From Typha latifolia (lineage: Eukaryota; Streptophyta; Magnoliopsida; Poales; Typhaceae), in NCBI GenBank assembly GCA_019914945.1, contig CM034103.1, positions 3,224,001-3,288,000 of the forward strand: 64,000 bases of DNA. The letters run 5' to 3'. The notes beneath the pieces are model-generated. The model searched no databases, was not told the origin of the DNA, and was given only the letters and a program-made list of their open reading frames with translations. Shown in pieces: positions 13,168 to 24,884 of the stretch. The number at the start of each line of letters is the position of its first letter. The stretch's first letter is position 1. The translations under genes and the position numbers were made by a program.

Positions 13168-14960
13168 TATAATATCAATGGCTTCAAAAGATAAGTTGTA
13201 TGATACTATTGGGCAAGATAAAAGACGTGTTAAATACAACTGGTGTAAAAAGAAAATAAGTGTGGTGTCAACCGTTTGAAAGAGCATTTAGCTAGAAGGC
13301 AAGGAAATGTAGCAATTTGCACTCAAGTGTCCTTGGAAGTTAGAAAGCAGATGTTAGCTCATCTAATTAGCAAACAAAAGGATAAACAATCTACACAACA
13401 GAGATAGTCAATAGTTTATGAAGAATTGATACATAATTTTGTACACATTGATGATGTTAGTAGTGAACAAAATGTAGAGGATGAGGAGGACAATGAAAGA
13501 GAACAAAAATATGCAGGAAGAGATAAGAAGAAGCACCAGTGATAACTTTCAGATATCTAAATTAGTTAATATACATGGAGAGAGAGAATATAGGGGTAGC
13601 AGTTCTACCCTTAGGACTCTCGGTGTTACAGCAGAGTCTAAAAATATTGGATCAATCGATACATATCTTAAAAAAAAATGGGTCATACACAGATTTTCAT
13701 CAAGACAGCTCTCAAAGGAATTAAAAATGCAAAGAAGCATATTGGTAGGGCTATCTCTAAATTTCTCTTCTATAACCATATTCCTTTCAAATGTAGGTGA
13801 TAATCCTTATTATCACGTTATGGTGGATGCTATACAATCAGTAGGGCCTAGTGTTCTGTCTTCAAGTTCAAATGATATTGCTATTAAATATCTTGGTTTA
13901 GAGCTAGATGAGCTTCATACTTATATTGAGATATTTAAATGGTATTGGAATGAATTTAGTTGTACACTGATGTGTGATGGATAGAGTACACAAAACAGAA
14001 GAAATATAATTAATTTCTTAGTGTACTCGAGCATGGGGATAATATTTCTGAATTCTGTGAATGCAACTACTCATTTCAAAAATGCAAATTATATTTACCA
14101 GTTGATGGATGAGGTGGTATAAGAAATCGATGAAAAAAAAGTAGTCAAAGTGGTTATTGATAATGGAGCTAATTATAAAGCTGTTGGAATTGACATAGTC
14201 ATATATAAAGATCAGATATTGACAAATTTTATATATAATCATAGTTGGATTCTTAATTTATTTAGGCAGATGATTGGTGGTAGGGAGATCATCAGACCCG
14301 GCATTATTAAATTTGTCACTCATTTTTTAGCCTTGGAAAACATCATACGCTACAAGGATGATATTATGCGAATGTTTACATCACATGAGTGGTTTATAAA
14401 AATTAAGAATATAAAACATAAAGATAAATCTTTATGTGAAACTTTGAAAAATATAACTCTTGAAAATATATTTTGGGATGTTTTTACAATTGCCACCGCA
14501 GTATTTGAGCCTCTTGTCAAAATATTACGACTTGTAGACAGTGATGACAAGTCTGAGATATGTTTCTTATATGAGGCAATGGACATAGCAAAATAATTAA
14601 TCAAAAAAAAATGTGGGCCAAAGTTATAGGAAGTGGTGGAAGATGATCAATTTTAAATTGAATAGACAACTACATTGAGGACACGCTGTTAGTAGGCATG
14701 CTTTTAAGTTTTAAGTTTTAATTTATTAATTTATTTTTATTTATAAATATTTAAAAATTTGAATGCTTATAAATTTTAAATTTTTACAGAGTATTTTCTT
14801 AATCGAATATTTTAGTTTTCTACAAATGTCAATAATAATAGTGAAGTCTTATTGAGAATTAGAAAGGTAATCAGCAGGCTTGAGCTTGATATTCATAAAC
14901 AAATCCTTTACGATGAAGAAGTGAGTTATAATTTTAGAATTGATTCAAGAGATTGCTAAT
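13168..14960 (+). mobile_element. decayed hAT-superfamily transposase (BED finger, DUF659) in an intron
   Basis: Fragments in several frames line up in the usual order of plant hAT transposases. A BED-type zinc finger remnant (13168-13400) has CKK, then GVNRLKEHLARRQGN and VRKQMLAHL after a frame break. A DUF659 segment (about 13740-14200) has NPYYHVMVDAIQSVGPS, a DG-containing end and VVIDNGANYKAVG. Then comes a middle region (14240-14596) with FTSHEWFIK and VFEPLVKILRLVDSDDK, and a later stretch near 14630-14910 resembling W...LNRQLH and the YFLNP-type region. Stops and frameshifts break it repeatedly, so it cannot encode an active enzyme. Terminal inverted repeats were not located. It lies in the same orientation as the COAD-like host gene. 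Confidence 0.8.
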
Positions 14961-17223
14961 GCTAGCTAGTAAACTTGCCGTGGATGTTAAAGACTTCTAT
15001 CATATTACCAAAAGGAGGTATGATAGGACTTCATGGTTTAACTAGATAGTTTTAGTCCCTTGGTATGGTCAGCATAGTCTTTGGCTCCTTGCGTTCCAAA
15101 GAAACTTATTGTCAAGTATGAGGAATTATGGATCGAGTTTACTTTATGAAAGCATGAAAGGCCAGCCTTTTGGAGAAAGGCGTATTTCATTCGTATGTAT
15201 TGTATAATTTTTATATTCTTGTTGTAGTGCATTACTGATCATGCGGTTGGTGATGATGGATTTGGATAGTTATGGCTATGAAATAAAGACGCAATAACTA
15301 AGTGGCTGAGGTTGTTATTGGGGCATCCAAAGTTCTGTTGGTTCATATGAATGGCTCATTTATTTAGTTGAAAATAATCATTGATTCATTTTTATTTGTG
15401 TAATGCTGAAATGTTTGAGTCTCTGTTTTTATTGCTATGTTTTGATCATTACTTTGTGCAAACTGCATATCTGTTCCATGATTCTTAATTTTAATGGTCC
15501 ATCTATTGTGGTCCATGGAATAAAATGGTCCATCTATTGTGGTCCATGGGCTACTAGAATTAAGCCTGTGCAACACCTCTTTCCTAGAAATCCAGGCTGT
15601 TCCTAGTGCATCACAATTCTCTGCTATGAAATTTATTTATATAACTGGGTGGCTCAGATATCTAATGACCCAGGTCGGTGAGACGTGGAATCACCATCTA
15701 TGAGAAATTCAAATAAGGAATGATAAGTTTGTGGTTCTACACTGATTCTTCAATAATTTTCTAGCATTCAATAATTAAAGTGCTTCGGTGCAGTCTTTTC
15801 TATTTGTGTCTATTATCTATTTGGATATCAAATGCACATTTCCTCAGAGGTGCTATAGTTAATAGAAGAATTTGTTTCTTACTAATCCTATATCAATGTT
15901 ATGCAAGTTTTTTTGCATTCATAGTTGCAATTTTATTAGCTTTCCACAAACTCAAATGGTGGGTCTTAAAGCTTATGTAGTCTACACTCTGCATTAAAGC
16001 TCATATTGTTTAAGGCAATTGTCTTATTTGGTCATTCTCACAATAAAATGCAGTCTATCAAACCACAATTGACAGTACAAGTGGAGCCCATCACGGATCC
16101 ATATGGCCCATCCATCATTGATGGCAAGTTGGAGGCCATTGTTGTCAGGTAACTTCTGAATGGTCTGTTTAGTATTTACAACAACTCAACCTTCTATTTC
16201 TGTTGCCAAATAAGTGCCATTCGTTTCATAGTTTATATATATAAGAATGTTTGTTAGGAAATTTTTGTCATGCTACCTAATTGAATTTGCATGATAATAC
16301 ATTTTCATGAGAAGTACAGGACTAATTGAACTCAAGTGCCATTGAAAATAAAAGTCAAGCGCCAGTAATCTTTTTTATCAGAAATATATGAAGATCACTA
16401 TATTTATCAGGTACTGTATTTGAATGTCAATGTATTAATACTTTCGTGCAGCAAAGAGACCTTAAGTGGCGGATGTAAATAAGAAAAGAGCTGAAAAAGG
16501 TCTGCCTTTGCTGAAGGTGTGTGGCCCTTGGCTTTTCCCTACTTTCTTCAACTTCTTCCACTCCTCTTACTGAATTTGCTACTCAATCCTGTAAACTACA
16601 TTGTTATCTGTGAAGATTTCTCTTTGTTATTGTTTATTCTAGTATGAAGTTGCACGAGCTTGAGCATCCCAACTGATTTGGGTGCTGAATCTCTTACAGG
16701 TTGAGGTTGTTGATCTTCTTTCTGGAGATAATAGTGGGGAGAAGCTAAGTTCGTCCAGGCTGAGGAGGCTAGAGGCTGAGATATCTCAATCGGAAGCGCC
16801 TACGAAAGCCATGATCCAGGACAGAATAGATTAATTTGAGTACATGGCCTCCATGACTCGAGCCGGACATGAACCAAGAGTAGTTCGTTGTTTGAAGCTG
16901 GCTTCCTCTTCTTGGCAACCTCCTACCAGGACAAGCTTGGTTCTTTACCTTCTGAACAATGCCTTGTTCCATGAGCAAATAAATTGATCCTCTCTTGTTC
17001 CTTTTCGTCCTCTAACTTTGAAGAGCCATTCCTTTTAAGAGTTATCTTCCAAGATTCTGCATGGTGTGCACATTCTATACTATATTTTCTATCTCTTGCA
17101 TCAATGTACTCCTCCTCTCGTGTAAGTTATGGTTGCAGCTTTCTCACTGTCTGGTTTGTGAGTTACTAAGCATATAATTATTTATTTATATTTATAAATT
17201 TTATTATTTCTAACAACAACATC

Positions 17224-17310
17224 GGGGTGGTGGCGCAGTTGGCTAGCGCGTAGGTCTCATAGCTAAAGCGAGTGATCCTGAGGTCGAGAGTTCGAGCCTC
17301 TCTCACCCCA
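17224..17310 (+). tRNA. elongator tRNA-Met(CAU) with intron
   Basis: Acceptor stem GGGGTGG pairs with TCACCCC (one G-U), with discriminator A at 17310. The D-arm has GCGC...GCGC around AGTTGGCTA. The anticodon CAT is at 17258-17260 in a CTCATA loop. The T-arm GAGAG/TTCGAGC/CTCTC is intact. A 13-base intron (about 17262-17274) lies one base after the anticodon, the position used by nuclear tRNA introns; in plants, elongator tRNA-Met is one of the two tRNA species that carry introns. A T-rich tract follows within about 10 bases of the 3' end and fits RNA polymerase III termination. Confidence 0.95.
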
Positions 17311-17787
17311 TCGTTTTTTGAGTCTTTAAGTCTTTTTTTATTATTATATTTTAAGTCTTGTTTTGTTATTTTGCAATTAGATACTAATTTTTCGACTATA
17401 ATGATGCCTATATTTCTTTTCTCCTACGTTTGTGGGAAGAAAAAAGAAAACACCTTAAAAAAGGGTAGATTTTGTCATATATCTGCGAACGTAAAAAAAA
17501 AAAAATATATATATATATATACTGTAGATTTTTTTATAATAATACTGGAACATAGGAGGTGATATGAAAAAAGACCGCATACCTTTTCTCCTTATCTATC
17601 GCTCAACTCTATGATTCCTAGTGTTTTTTATAATATTTTATTACCAATTTCTTAGATCATTACCACTATATTTATGCTTTTAAACTCACACGTTTATATG
17701 TAGGCTTTTATACCTGGATTTACAGATATAATTCTCTATTTCATGATAAGTACTACCCTAAGCTAAAAAAAATGCAAGATTAGTATA
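17311..17787. other. AT-rich spacer after tRNA-Met
   Basis: The first 30 bases are T-rich and should include the Pol III terminator. The rest is low-complexity AT-rich DNA with a short A/AT tract near 17493-17521. No gene is seen. Confidence 0.5.
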
Positions 17788-18377
17788 AAATAGCAACTAA
17801 AATTACAACTAGACCCATCAACTATGGTCCAATATCATTTAGACCCCTTTTAAAAAATTGTGACACTACGACTCAAAACTATTCAATTGATTTAAAATGC
17901 TTCTACTATTAGTTTGCCATTTGCTTCTTGGTCTGAATTTGACATTCGAATTTATATGACCAAATTTTTACCTCATTTGTGTCAAAATTATCTCAAATCT
18001 TTCTCTCCTTATTTCCAATAATTACATTTCACTTTCTCAATTCCAAGCTTACTCTTAAGTTCTATGGTGATATTGCTTCCAATTTCTCCTCTCCTTCACA
18101 ACCTCTATTTTTTTTATGTTATATTATTTTTATTTATAACTAGTATTGCTCTCTCCTAATCTTTATCAAACTCCATTTCTCCTACAGCCTACATATGTAT
18201 ATCGGTTGAGAGCAATTTTATAAAATTTAAAAAAAAAATTGTTAATGATGTGACCCTTTATAGAGATTATAATAATATATAGGGTCTTGGCGTTACATTT
18301 ATTTATTTATTTATTTTATATGTTTTTAAGGTATAAGTGATATTGGGTCATAATTCAGTCTAAATAATAATTTAGCC
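17788..18377 (+). mobile_element. MITE-like TIR element, copy 1
   Basis: The left end (about 17793, ...CTAAAATTACAACTAGACC) is a diverged inverted match to the right end (...TTGGGTCATAATTCAGTC...TAATTTAGCC) over about 45 bp. The interior phrase TTAAGTTCTATGGTGATATT and the CAATTTCTCCTCTCCTTC run reappear in reverse complement in the copy at 26825-27330. No coding capacity is seen, and no clear target-site duplication at this copy. Confidence 0.6.
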
Positions 18378-18516
18378 AAAAGAAAATGCCACACTCACAT
18401 CACGTATAGATATCTCTATCACTCACCTCGCATCCCTAGAACCAGATAGGAAACAATCTTCTCCCAGTCTCCCCTCCTCTGAGAGCAAGAGAAGTACCCG
18501 TAAGGGCGAGAGCTCG

Positions 18517-18835
18517 CCAAGAGCATTTGGAGATCGGCGCACGGAAACCCCTCAGCCCTCATTGCATGCAAACGAGCTCGCCTACGCAAAGAAGTCCTCT
18601 TCGTCCGAATCAGGGTTTCAGGAACAAGCGGAAAAGGGCCACAAGCGCGATCGTCGCATTGCTACGGAGAGGTGAGTATTGCTTCTCGCATTCGTCTTTA
18701 TTCGAGATCAATATTTTTATTGGTCATCGAATTGGGGGTTTTCTTTTTTCTTTTCTTTTTTTTTTTTTTTGCTTCCCAGGCGGGCTAGTGCTGCTGAGTT
18801 GAAGAAAGATGCCGGAGATGTTGTTGGATTACGAG
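18517..18835 (+). other. candidate exon pair of an unrecognised transcript
   Basis: A GC-rich stretch ends in GAGAG|GTGAG at 18671. After a 108-bp pyrimidine-rich interval, a CAG acceptor opens a second block, 18780-18835, that ends at GTGAT. In one frame the join stays open (ending ERRASAAELKKDAGDVVGL), but I find no ATG in that frame upstream and no family I recognise. It could be the first exons of a gene whose remainder is lost, a non-coding transcript, or chance. Confidence 0.25.
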
Positions 18836-19962
18836 GTGATTAGCTTAATTGTAATTTGCTTGCTATCATATATCCATTTCATAATTTGGTTGACTATTAA
18901 GAGATAGAAAGGTCTATTAGGGGTCAACATAGAAATTATATTTCTCCATTTGTTGGTGGACTAATTATAGAGCGATTGATGTGGGGAAATGAAATGGCTT
19001 GGAGAAGTAAAGATATCCAATTGTTTGTATATATATATATATATATATGTCAACTATCATGTAGTTGTCTTGGGAGTTTGATTGATAAGGATGAGAACAT
19101 CATTGTGGAGGTGGGAGGAAAAAGGTTTCAAGTCTTTTTTTTGTAGATTATGTTTGGTGGAGGGAAAAGGATCTGAAGGTATCTTTCAAACCAACAAATT
19201 TGGACTAGTAGTAAGGTACGTAGAAAAAGGGTTTAACAATGACGGTTACTTCGATGCTATGTTCCCTAGTCATTACGTAATATAATTATAACATACCACT
19301 TTGGTGATTGTGATGGCTAATGCTCATAATGGATTCATGATCTACTTGAATCGATTGATGGATTGGATTCTTTTCTCTTAGCCCACTCTTCTATTCCAGA
19401 AACCAAACTCAGGATTCAGTCTTGTATATACTAAGGTTTGTGTTGGTCCTGTCCTTTTACTTGCTGCATAGGCATAGCTGCATCCAGTCAATAATCTCTC
19501 TTGAAAAGCTATAAGCTAATCTGGTTTTGATAGTATCCTGGAATAAATACGAGTCCTCAAAAAGTATTACGCATTTAGTTTAGGATTCAAATTTAAACCA
19601 CTTAGAACAACTGAAATATACGTCTGTCTACATTTGAATTCAAATAATGAATAAAAAAGAGAAAGGAAATAGAGACCATATCACATTCACATCGAGAAGA
19701 AAGGAAACATGACGCTTTTCTTCCACCAAATATAAACTCATCTCCATCATGTTCATAATATGTATTTACACCTACCAACACAAGACTACTAGCAAGAATA
19801 TAAAACCAACTTACACGAAAAAGAAAAGAAAAGAAAAAAGATATAAAACCATGGACACGAGAGGATATAAAAAAAAAATTAAAAAAAAAAAGAGGAAAGG
19901 GGGAAGAGGAAGAATAGGATAGGAGATGTTTTCTTACCGAGCTGCGGATAACGAGGAACTAC
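18836..19962. other. intergenic, 3' flank of the PB1 gene
   Basis: No gene is supported between the candidate exons and the PB1 gene. The segment 19650-19960 is A-rich on the + strand (T-rich on the coding strand of the PB1 gene) and probably holds its 3' UTR. Confidence 0.5.
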
Positions 19963-21342
19963 TCAAGAGACCTGTGATGGTTTCGCGGGCTTCGCGGACT
20001 CGGTTGTGCTGAGACCAACGCTCGAGACAGTCTGGTACGCTGGGATAGCGCCGGTGTAGTAAACCGGCCGCCCGGTGTTATCGTACGCCACCTGCGACGC
20101 GTACGCCGGGTTGGAATCCGCCCCCTGCGCCGCCGCACGCGGCGGAGCAGCGCCTGGCGCCGCCGCGTATATTGGAACAGAGTCGCGGTAGACGTCAGCC
20201 GGGTGTAGGCTCTGCATCGGCGTGTAGAAGCCGTGCGCCGACGGAGGGTAGACGCCGTGCGAGGCATGGATCAGGTACACCGGCTGGTCTCCGCCGGCGA
20301 CGGAGGCGTACCTGCCGGGGACGACGCTCCTCGGCACCGGGAGGTAGCCCGTCGGCGCAGGCGCAGGCGCTGGAGGGGGGGGCTTCTCCTGGACCCTGGA
20401 GAAGTAGTATTCCGGAGGATGGTACGTCCTAGTAAGGGCTTCTTCCTTGCCGTTCCTCTGCATTGCTGGTTGCGACTGCGGGTTATCTGCGATCTGAATC
20501 TTCTGGAGCTCCTGGATCTGGCTCTGCAAGACAGCAGGCGAGACAACGGGGGACGGATCCCCTCCGATCTGCCGCTCCTCCTTCGCCGGGCCCTCCACTG
20601 AGAAGGTCTCAAGTACAGCCGGTGGATCCGGAACCGGATCCTTCACTTTCACCGCCGGGGGCGGCACGAAGCCCTTGTCCAACCCGAAGAGGTAATCGGG
20701 ACTCGACGGCATGTTTCCGGCACGCGGCGGCGGCGCTGCGGTGATGACCTCGTTCTGCGGCGGTGGCGGCGGCGGCGGCGACGCAGCGGTGGAGACCTCG
20801 ATCTGCGGCGGCTGCGGGACGGAGTTGAGCGCGTCGACGAACCACTGGCGATTGGTTCTCGACTCGAGTAGCGCGGCGGACGGCGGCGGGGGGCTGACCG
20901 GAAAGAGGAAGACGCGGAGGCGGGGAGAGGATCTTACGGTGGAGCGGTGGTGGTGGAGGCGATCGAACTCGAGCATCATGTGCTCGAGGTCCTCATCATT
21001 CGTGACGGAGACGAGGGCGTCAAGTTCCTCCCCCGGGAGCTGGTACTTGACGCACACATCATCCGCACCGGCGATTGAGGCGACCTTGGCTTGGAAGGCG
21101 GAAAACCGCGTGGATCGATCGATGAACAGGATCTTGGTCTCGCCGTTGACGTAGGCGAACTGGTTGTCGCTGGGGCGCAGCTGGATCCTCCCGCCGTAGC
21201 TTATCATGAGCTTGATCCTCGCAGCGGCCGGCACCGGCGGCTCGTCCCACGAGACGACGGCGTTCTCGCCTTCGATCTCCCGGTATCGGGGGGAAGAGTC
21301 GCCGGAATCCGGGTACGAGGAGGCGTTAGAGTAGTTCTCCAT
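19963..21342 (-). CDS. PB1-domain protein (octicosapeptide/Phox/Bem1p), plant type
   Basis: Single-exon, 459-residue protein. An N-terminal PB1 domain (about residues 40-130) begins AARIKLMISYGGRIQLRP and carries a conserved Lys in its first strand. An acidic OPCA-like segment follows (LPGEELDALVSVTNDEDLEHMM). Having both surfaces suggests a type I/II PB1 able to make head-to-tail contacts. The remaining ~330 residues are low-complexity, rich in Pro, Ala and Ser, with several short polyproline runs and many Tyr toward the C-terminus (YHPPEYYFSRVQ, YASVAGGDQPVYLIH). This layout matches an abundant plant PB1 group of unknown biochemical role, so only a scaffold or protein-interaction role can be inferred. 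The gene is very GC-rich compared with its flanks, which produces long spurious antisense frames. Confidence 0.9.
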   Translation of the reverse strand: MENYSNASSYPDSGDSSPRYREIEGENAVVSWDEPPVPAAARIKLMISYGGRIQLRPSDNQFAYVNGETKILFIDRSTRFSAFQAKVASIAGADDVCVKYQLPGEELDALVSVTNDEDLEHMMLEFDRLHHHRSTVRSSPRLRVFLFPVSPPPPSAALLESRTNRQWFVDALNSVPQPPQIEVSTAASPPPPPPPQNEVITAAPPPRAGNMPSSPDYLFGLDKGFVPPPAVKVKDPVPDPPAVLETFSVEGPAKEERQIGGDPSPVVSPAVLQSQIQELQKIQIADNPQSQPAMQRNGKEEALTRTYHPPEYYFSRVQEKPPPPAPAPAPTGYLPVPRSVVPGRYASVAGGDQPVYLIHASHGVYPPSAHGFYTPMQSLHPADVYRDSVPIYAAAPGAAPPRAAAQGADSNPAYASQVAYDNTGRPVYYTGAIPAYQTVSSVGLSTTESAKPAKPSQVS

Positions 21343-21576
21343 TGATTCCTCTCCCGATCTAGGGTTAGGGTTTTGGAGATGAAATGGGGGGACGGAAGAA
21401 GTAGGATTATAGCCGGGAATTTAGAGGGGGGAATTGGTTAGGGAGGAGGCATTGACTGGGATTCTGGAGCCGGCTGACGCATGCCTCGATATTTTCGCAG
21501 TGACAAGTGGAACGAGTCGAGGTGGACCCCTCCGAGGTGGACCCCACCGATACCATATCAATTAACAGTCAACAGA

Positions 21577-21612
21577 CACCCACACCCACACCCACACCCA
21601 CACCCACACCCA
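21577..21612. repeat. (CCCACA)n hexanucleotide repeat
   Basis: About six tandem CACCCA units, 230 bp upstream of the PB1 start codon. Confidence 0.9.
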
Positions 21613-22950
21613 GGAATTATAACTTACACGTATAATAAGAAAAAGGGAATTCCCGCCGCTGGATGCTTATCGGGACCACCGATAAGTTGGAGCAAGACGA
21701 AGGAAACGCCGAATAAATTACACCTCTTTCAGATAAAACTTATTAGCAAAACCCTCTTACAACTAATCGAATGGTATCCTTTGTTTTTTAGTTAGTCTAA
21801 GTATCATTATCCTGCAAATTATTTATCCAGGTGTTATATGTAACTTTTTTTGCATCAATTTTCGGGATATTCATCATAGGCAGCAGGGCCATGTGCGTGC
21901 CAGCGGTTAGTTAGCAGGAGGAGTCGTCTGTGGGAAGTTAGTTGTGGGTGGAGGGAATGCAGAAGCGGGAGAAAGTTAATGCCGAGGTTGATTTGGTAAT
22001 AGAAAATAAAATTGGTTTAATTAGTATAATTAATTTACTTAATCCCGGGAGACAGCTCGTAATTAATTATGACGTTCAAGGAAAAGGTGGTGACACCGCC
22101 GTTATTAGCTGTTTACCACTCTTAAATAAACAAGATTTATTATTCAAGCCAAAGCTCTGGGACCAACCTGCATGCTACTTGACAGCTTGGAACTTTACTC
22201 ATGTGCCATGTCGGTAATATTCCAATGTCTAAAAAAGAAAAAAAAAATTTGAGAAAATTAATAATTTACCGGTGTCCCACTAAATATCGATGCCGTTAGG
22301 ATTTGACCTCGGCCATCCTCATACAAAATAAGCTTCTTTAACTAACTGAGTTAATTCTATATAAAATAATATTATACTTAAATTAGGTAATTAGATATTA
22401 TAATTTTTAATTATATTGATTTTTTTATTTAGCTTACTGTAGGTTGTAAGGCTGAACCTCCTTTGGTTATTAGGTATTTTTAATTTGACTAAATTTTTTT
22501 AAAAAGAAAAATCCTCTCATCTCTTCACCGTCCATTTATTTTTCGCTCAATTTTCTCACACAATTTTATCACCTATCTCATCTCTTCAACCACCCACCCT
22601 CTCTTTTTTATTTTCTTAAAAAAGATCCATGACTAAATCTTTACAAATTGAAATCAAAATACAATCAAAGTTCAAGAGCGGATTGACCTCGTCCTTGTGA
22701 ATCCAGTTTGAAACCACAAATTTGACTAGTTTGTTAGCAACGGTGTTGTGTTGTTACAACTGTTGGTAAACAAATCCTTAAAAAAAAGTTTTAGAGATCC
22801 GCCTAGATCATTCGTCAGTAATGAGAGCTATATGCCAATCGACCTTATCTATGCGGCTATTTTTTTTACTGCTCTAACAAGTTTTTAACAACAACTAAAT
22901 ATTCAAATTCTTCTATTTTCTATACTAGTTTCCAAGCCTTTTTAATAGTC

Positions 22951-22974
22951 AGAGAGAGAGAGAGAGAGAGAGAG
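22951..22974. repeat. (GA)n microsatellite
   Basis: About 12 uninterrupted GA units in otherwise plain AT-rich DNA. Confidence 0.95.
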
Positions 22975-23875
22975 ATTGCCTCCACTTGCAGAGGAGTTAG
23001 AGCAATATTCTAAAAAAAAACCATGCATTCACCTTCTCATTACATACTTATAAATACACATTTTATATCTACAATAAATTAGAACATTTTTATGTAAATT
23101 TATATATATCAAATCAAGTTAATTTTTCATTCTCTTTTGTACTTAATCTTTAACTTTATATCACATCAAAATAATTATCATACCACTATTACAGATATAA
23201 GTAAATATTAGAACACATTATTCTAGGAGCAAGAATCTAGAATAGCTACTCTAAATTGTTCTCTTAATCTCAAAACAAATGAGGCCTTAATTAGAGAGAG
23301 ATAGTACCCCCAAGTAAACTGTGGTAATACTTGGGGCTATTTTGATATATACAAGAGTTAAAGTACTTAACTTCAAGCTTAATCTTATGCTTACTAGGTC
23401 AATTTTGTCCTGTTGTTCTAGTCATTAGACTTGTCGAGACTCTTATGGGGTAGATTCTTTATTATGTTAATGCTCAGGTTAGTCTAATAACTCTTTGTAA
23501 TTAAGCGACTAGAGAACATAATAATGCCATTAGCTAATGGGCACATACCTTCATCATTAATCTATAGGAAGGAGTGCAATGAGACCATGCATATATATAT
23601 TTGTGGGCATCTCATTATCTATGTCTAGCTAGCAAGCATAAGGCATGCACCTTCAATTGAGAGGGAAACGATCATAATTATAACTTGCAATGCTACTCTT
23701 CGAAATAACTACTTAGCACTATAACACGTACGATTCCAAACTATTGTATTCTAATTTTCATATAGATTCAACACATTGATCTTTTAAACTATGAAAATCT
23801 TTTGAAATATCTCTTTTGTTAGTTATCCCATTAAAAATGACATGCGAAAAATATATAATTAATGTCGGGCCTTCT

Positions 23876-24123
23876 TTTACTATTATTTTAGAGAAAAGAG
23901 AGAAGAAAAATATGTCGTTTAAATAATCATTTAATATTTTTCGTTACTATAGTTACCACGATAAGAGGTATTCCACCGTTTTAGGGGGGCACAATTACTT
24001 ATCTTTATTCTAAATTTTAACATTTACTATTATTTTAGAGGAAAGAGAGAAGAAATTTGACGGTAAAATAATCGTTTGATATTTTCTGTTAAAATTGTTA
24101 AGAGGGTAAGAGGTGTTTAATTT
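23876..24123 (+). repeat. local direct duplication, ~155-bp period
   Basis: Two diverged copies begin TTTACTATTATTTTAGAG near 23874 and 24030. Each continues with AAAGAGAGAAGAAA, an AAATAATC phrase, a TTGATATTTT-like or TTTAATATTTTT-like phrase and a TAAGAGG(T/G) phrase. No coding capacity. Confidence 0.65.
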
Positions 24124-24691
24124 TTTTTTTATACTAAAAAAAAGATGATGAGTGCATACGAAAATGGGAAATAGTTAATTTTAACCTTTAAAACTGCCTC
24201 TTTTATTAGCAACTGTAACTTAAATATATTGGACATGTAAAATAAATATTTTAGAGGGCTAGTTTAGTAAAAGGTTAAAAAAAATAGTCAATACATTGCC
24301 ATGTAAAAACAAAATTGGCATATATCTTTTAGCGAAATTATTATTTACATCCTACATTTTTACTATTTATAATTAAATCTTATAATTTAGCGAATAAGTA
24401 CAAAAAAATATACTGCAGTTAAACCTGTTAGTCAAACTTAACCATACCTCCAAGTCCATTTTAATTATTTTAAAAATAAAATATTTCTATTTAATATAAT
24501 ATTTTTACTGTGTTAACTCAAATCTAGTTACTAAATTATAACAATTAATTTAATAAATCATAATTTTATTAAAAAGGAAGGCGTTACATGCAAAGTTTTC
24601 ATTAAAACTAAAATAAAAAACAGAGGAGGACACATTACATACCTTTCCATTATTTCTGTCTCCCTGCATGGTGGAGGTATGCGGGTCTACC

Positions 24692-24728
<37 letters not shown>
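24692..24728. repeat. (CT)n microsatellite
   Basis: About 18 CT units; translated, it gives only Ser-Leu repeats. Confidence 0.95.
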
Positions 24729-24732
<4 letters not shown>

Positions 24733-24813
24733 TTTATTATTTAGTATTTACTACTACTTTACTGAGGATCGATCGAGTGACAGACAGCTTCACGAGCGAA
24801 GCAGCAGGCAGGA

Positions 24814-24841
24814 GGAGTGGAGTGGAGTGGAGTGGAGTGGA
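24814..24841. repeat. (GGAGT)n pentanucleotide repeat
   Basis: Five tandem GGAGT units, followed 15 bp later by an (AT)n tract at 24856-24884. Confidence 0.9.
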
Positions 24842-24853
24842 GGCATCCATCCC

Positions 24854-24884
<31 letters not shown>

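Larger units (their letters stand above)
11024..16834 (+). pseudogene. COAD: phosphopantetheine adenylyltransferase (COAD), probably inactivated
   Basis: Six exons with good GT-AG borders: 11024-11143, 11207-11278, 11353-11412, 16054-16148, 16452-16516, 16700-16834. The family transfers AMP from ATP to 4'-phosphopantetheine, the penultimate step of coenzyme A synthesis. Recognisable blocks are [71 protein letters not shown] and VNKKRAEKGLPLLK. Two defects are visible. The nucleotidyl-transfer HxGH motif reads QDGH in exon 1. Exon 5 is out of frame: after SKETLSGG the frame runs into TAA at 16480-16482, while the conserved VNKKRAEKG block sits in another frame, as if about 5 bases were lost. 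Intron 3 is 4,641 bp and contains a decayed hAT transposase. All splice sites still look usable, so decay is recent, or the base call at 16470-16476 is wrong. A functional copy elsewhere in the genome would be expected. Confidence 0.8.
21343..23875. other. intergenic region upstream of the PB1 gene
   Basis: The segment just above 21342 is the promoter and leader of the minus-strand PB1 gene (it includes AGGGTTAGGGTTTTGG on the + strand). Beyond that I see AT-rich sequence with no supported gene. A short open frame at 21942-22217 lacks family features. Confidence 0.5.

Noticed and set aside
18571..18671. Resemblance of GFRNKRK to the N-terminus of a RING-type ligase family
   Set aside because: Only a few basic residues match, and the frame that gives them stops soon after the predicted splice junction.
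20233..20612. Long frames antisense to, or out of frame with, the PB1 gene
   Set aside because: Arg/Ala/Gly-rich translations typical of GC-rich shadow frames; the PB1 frame explains the region.
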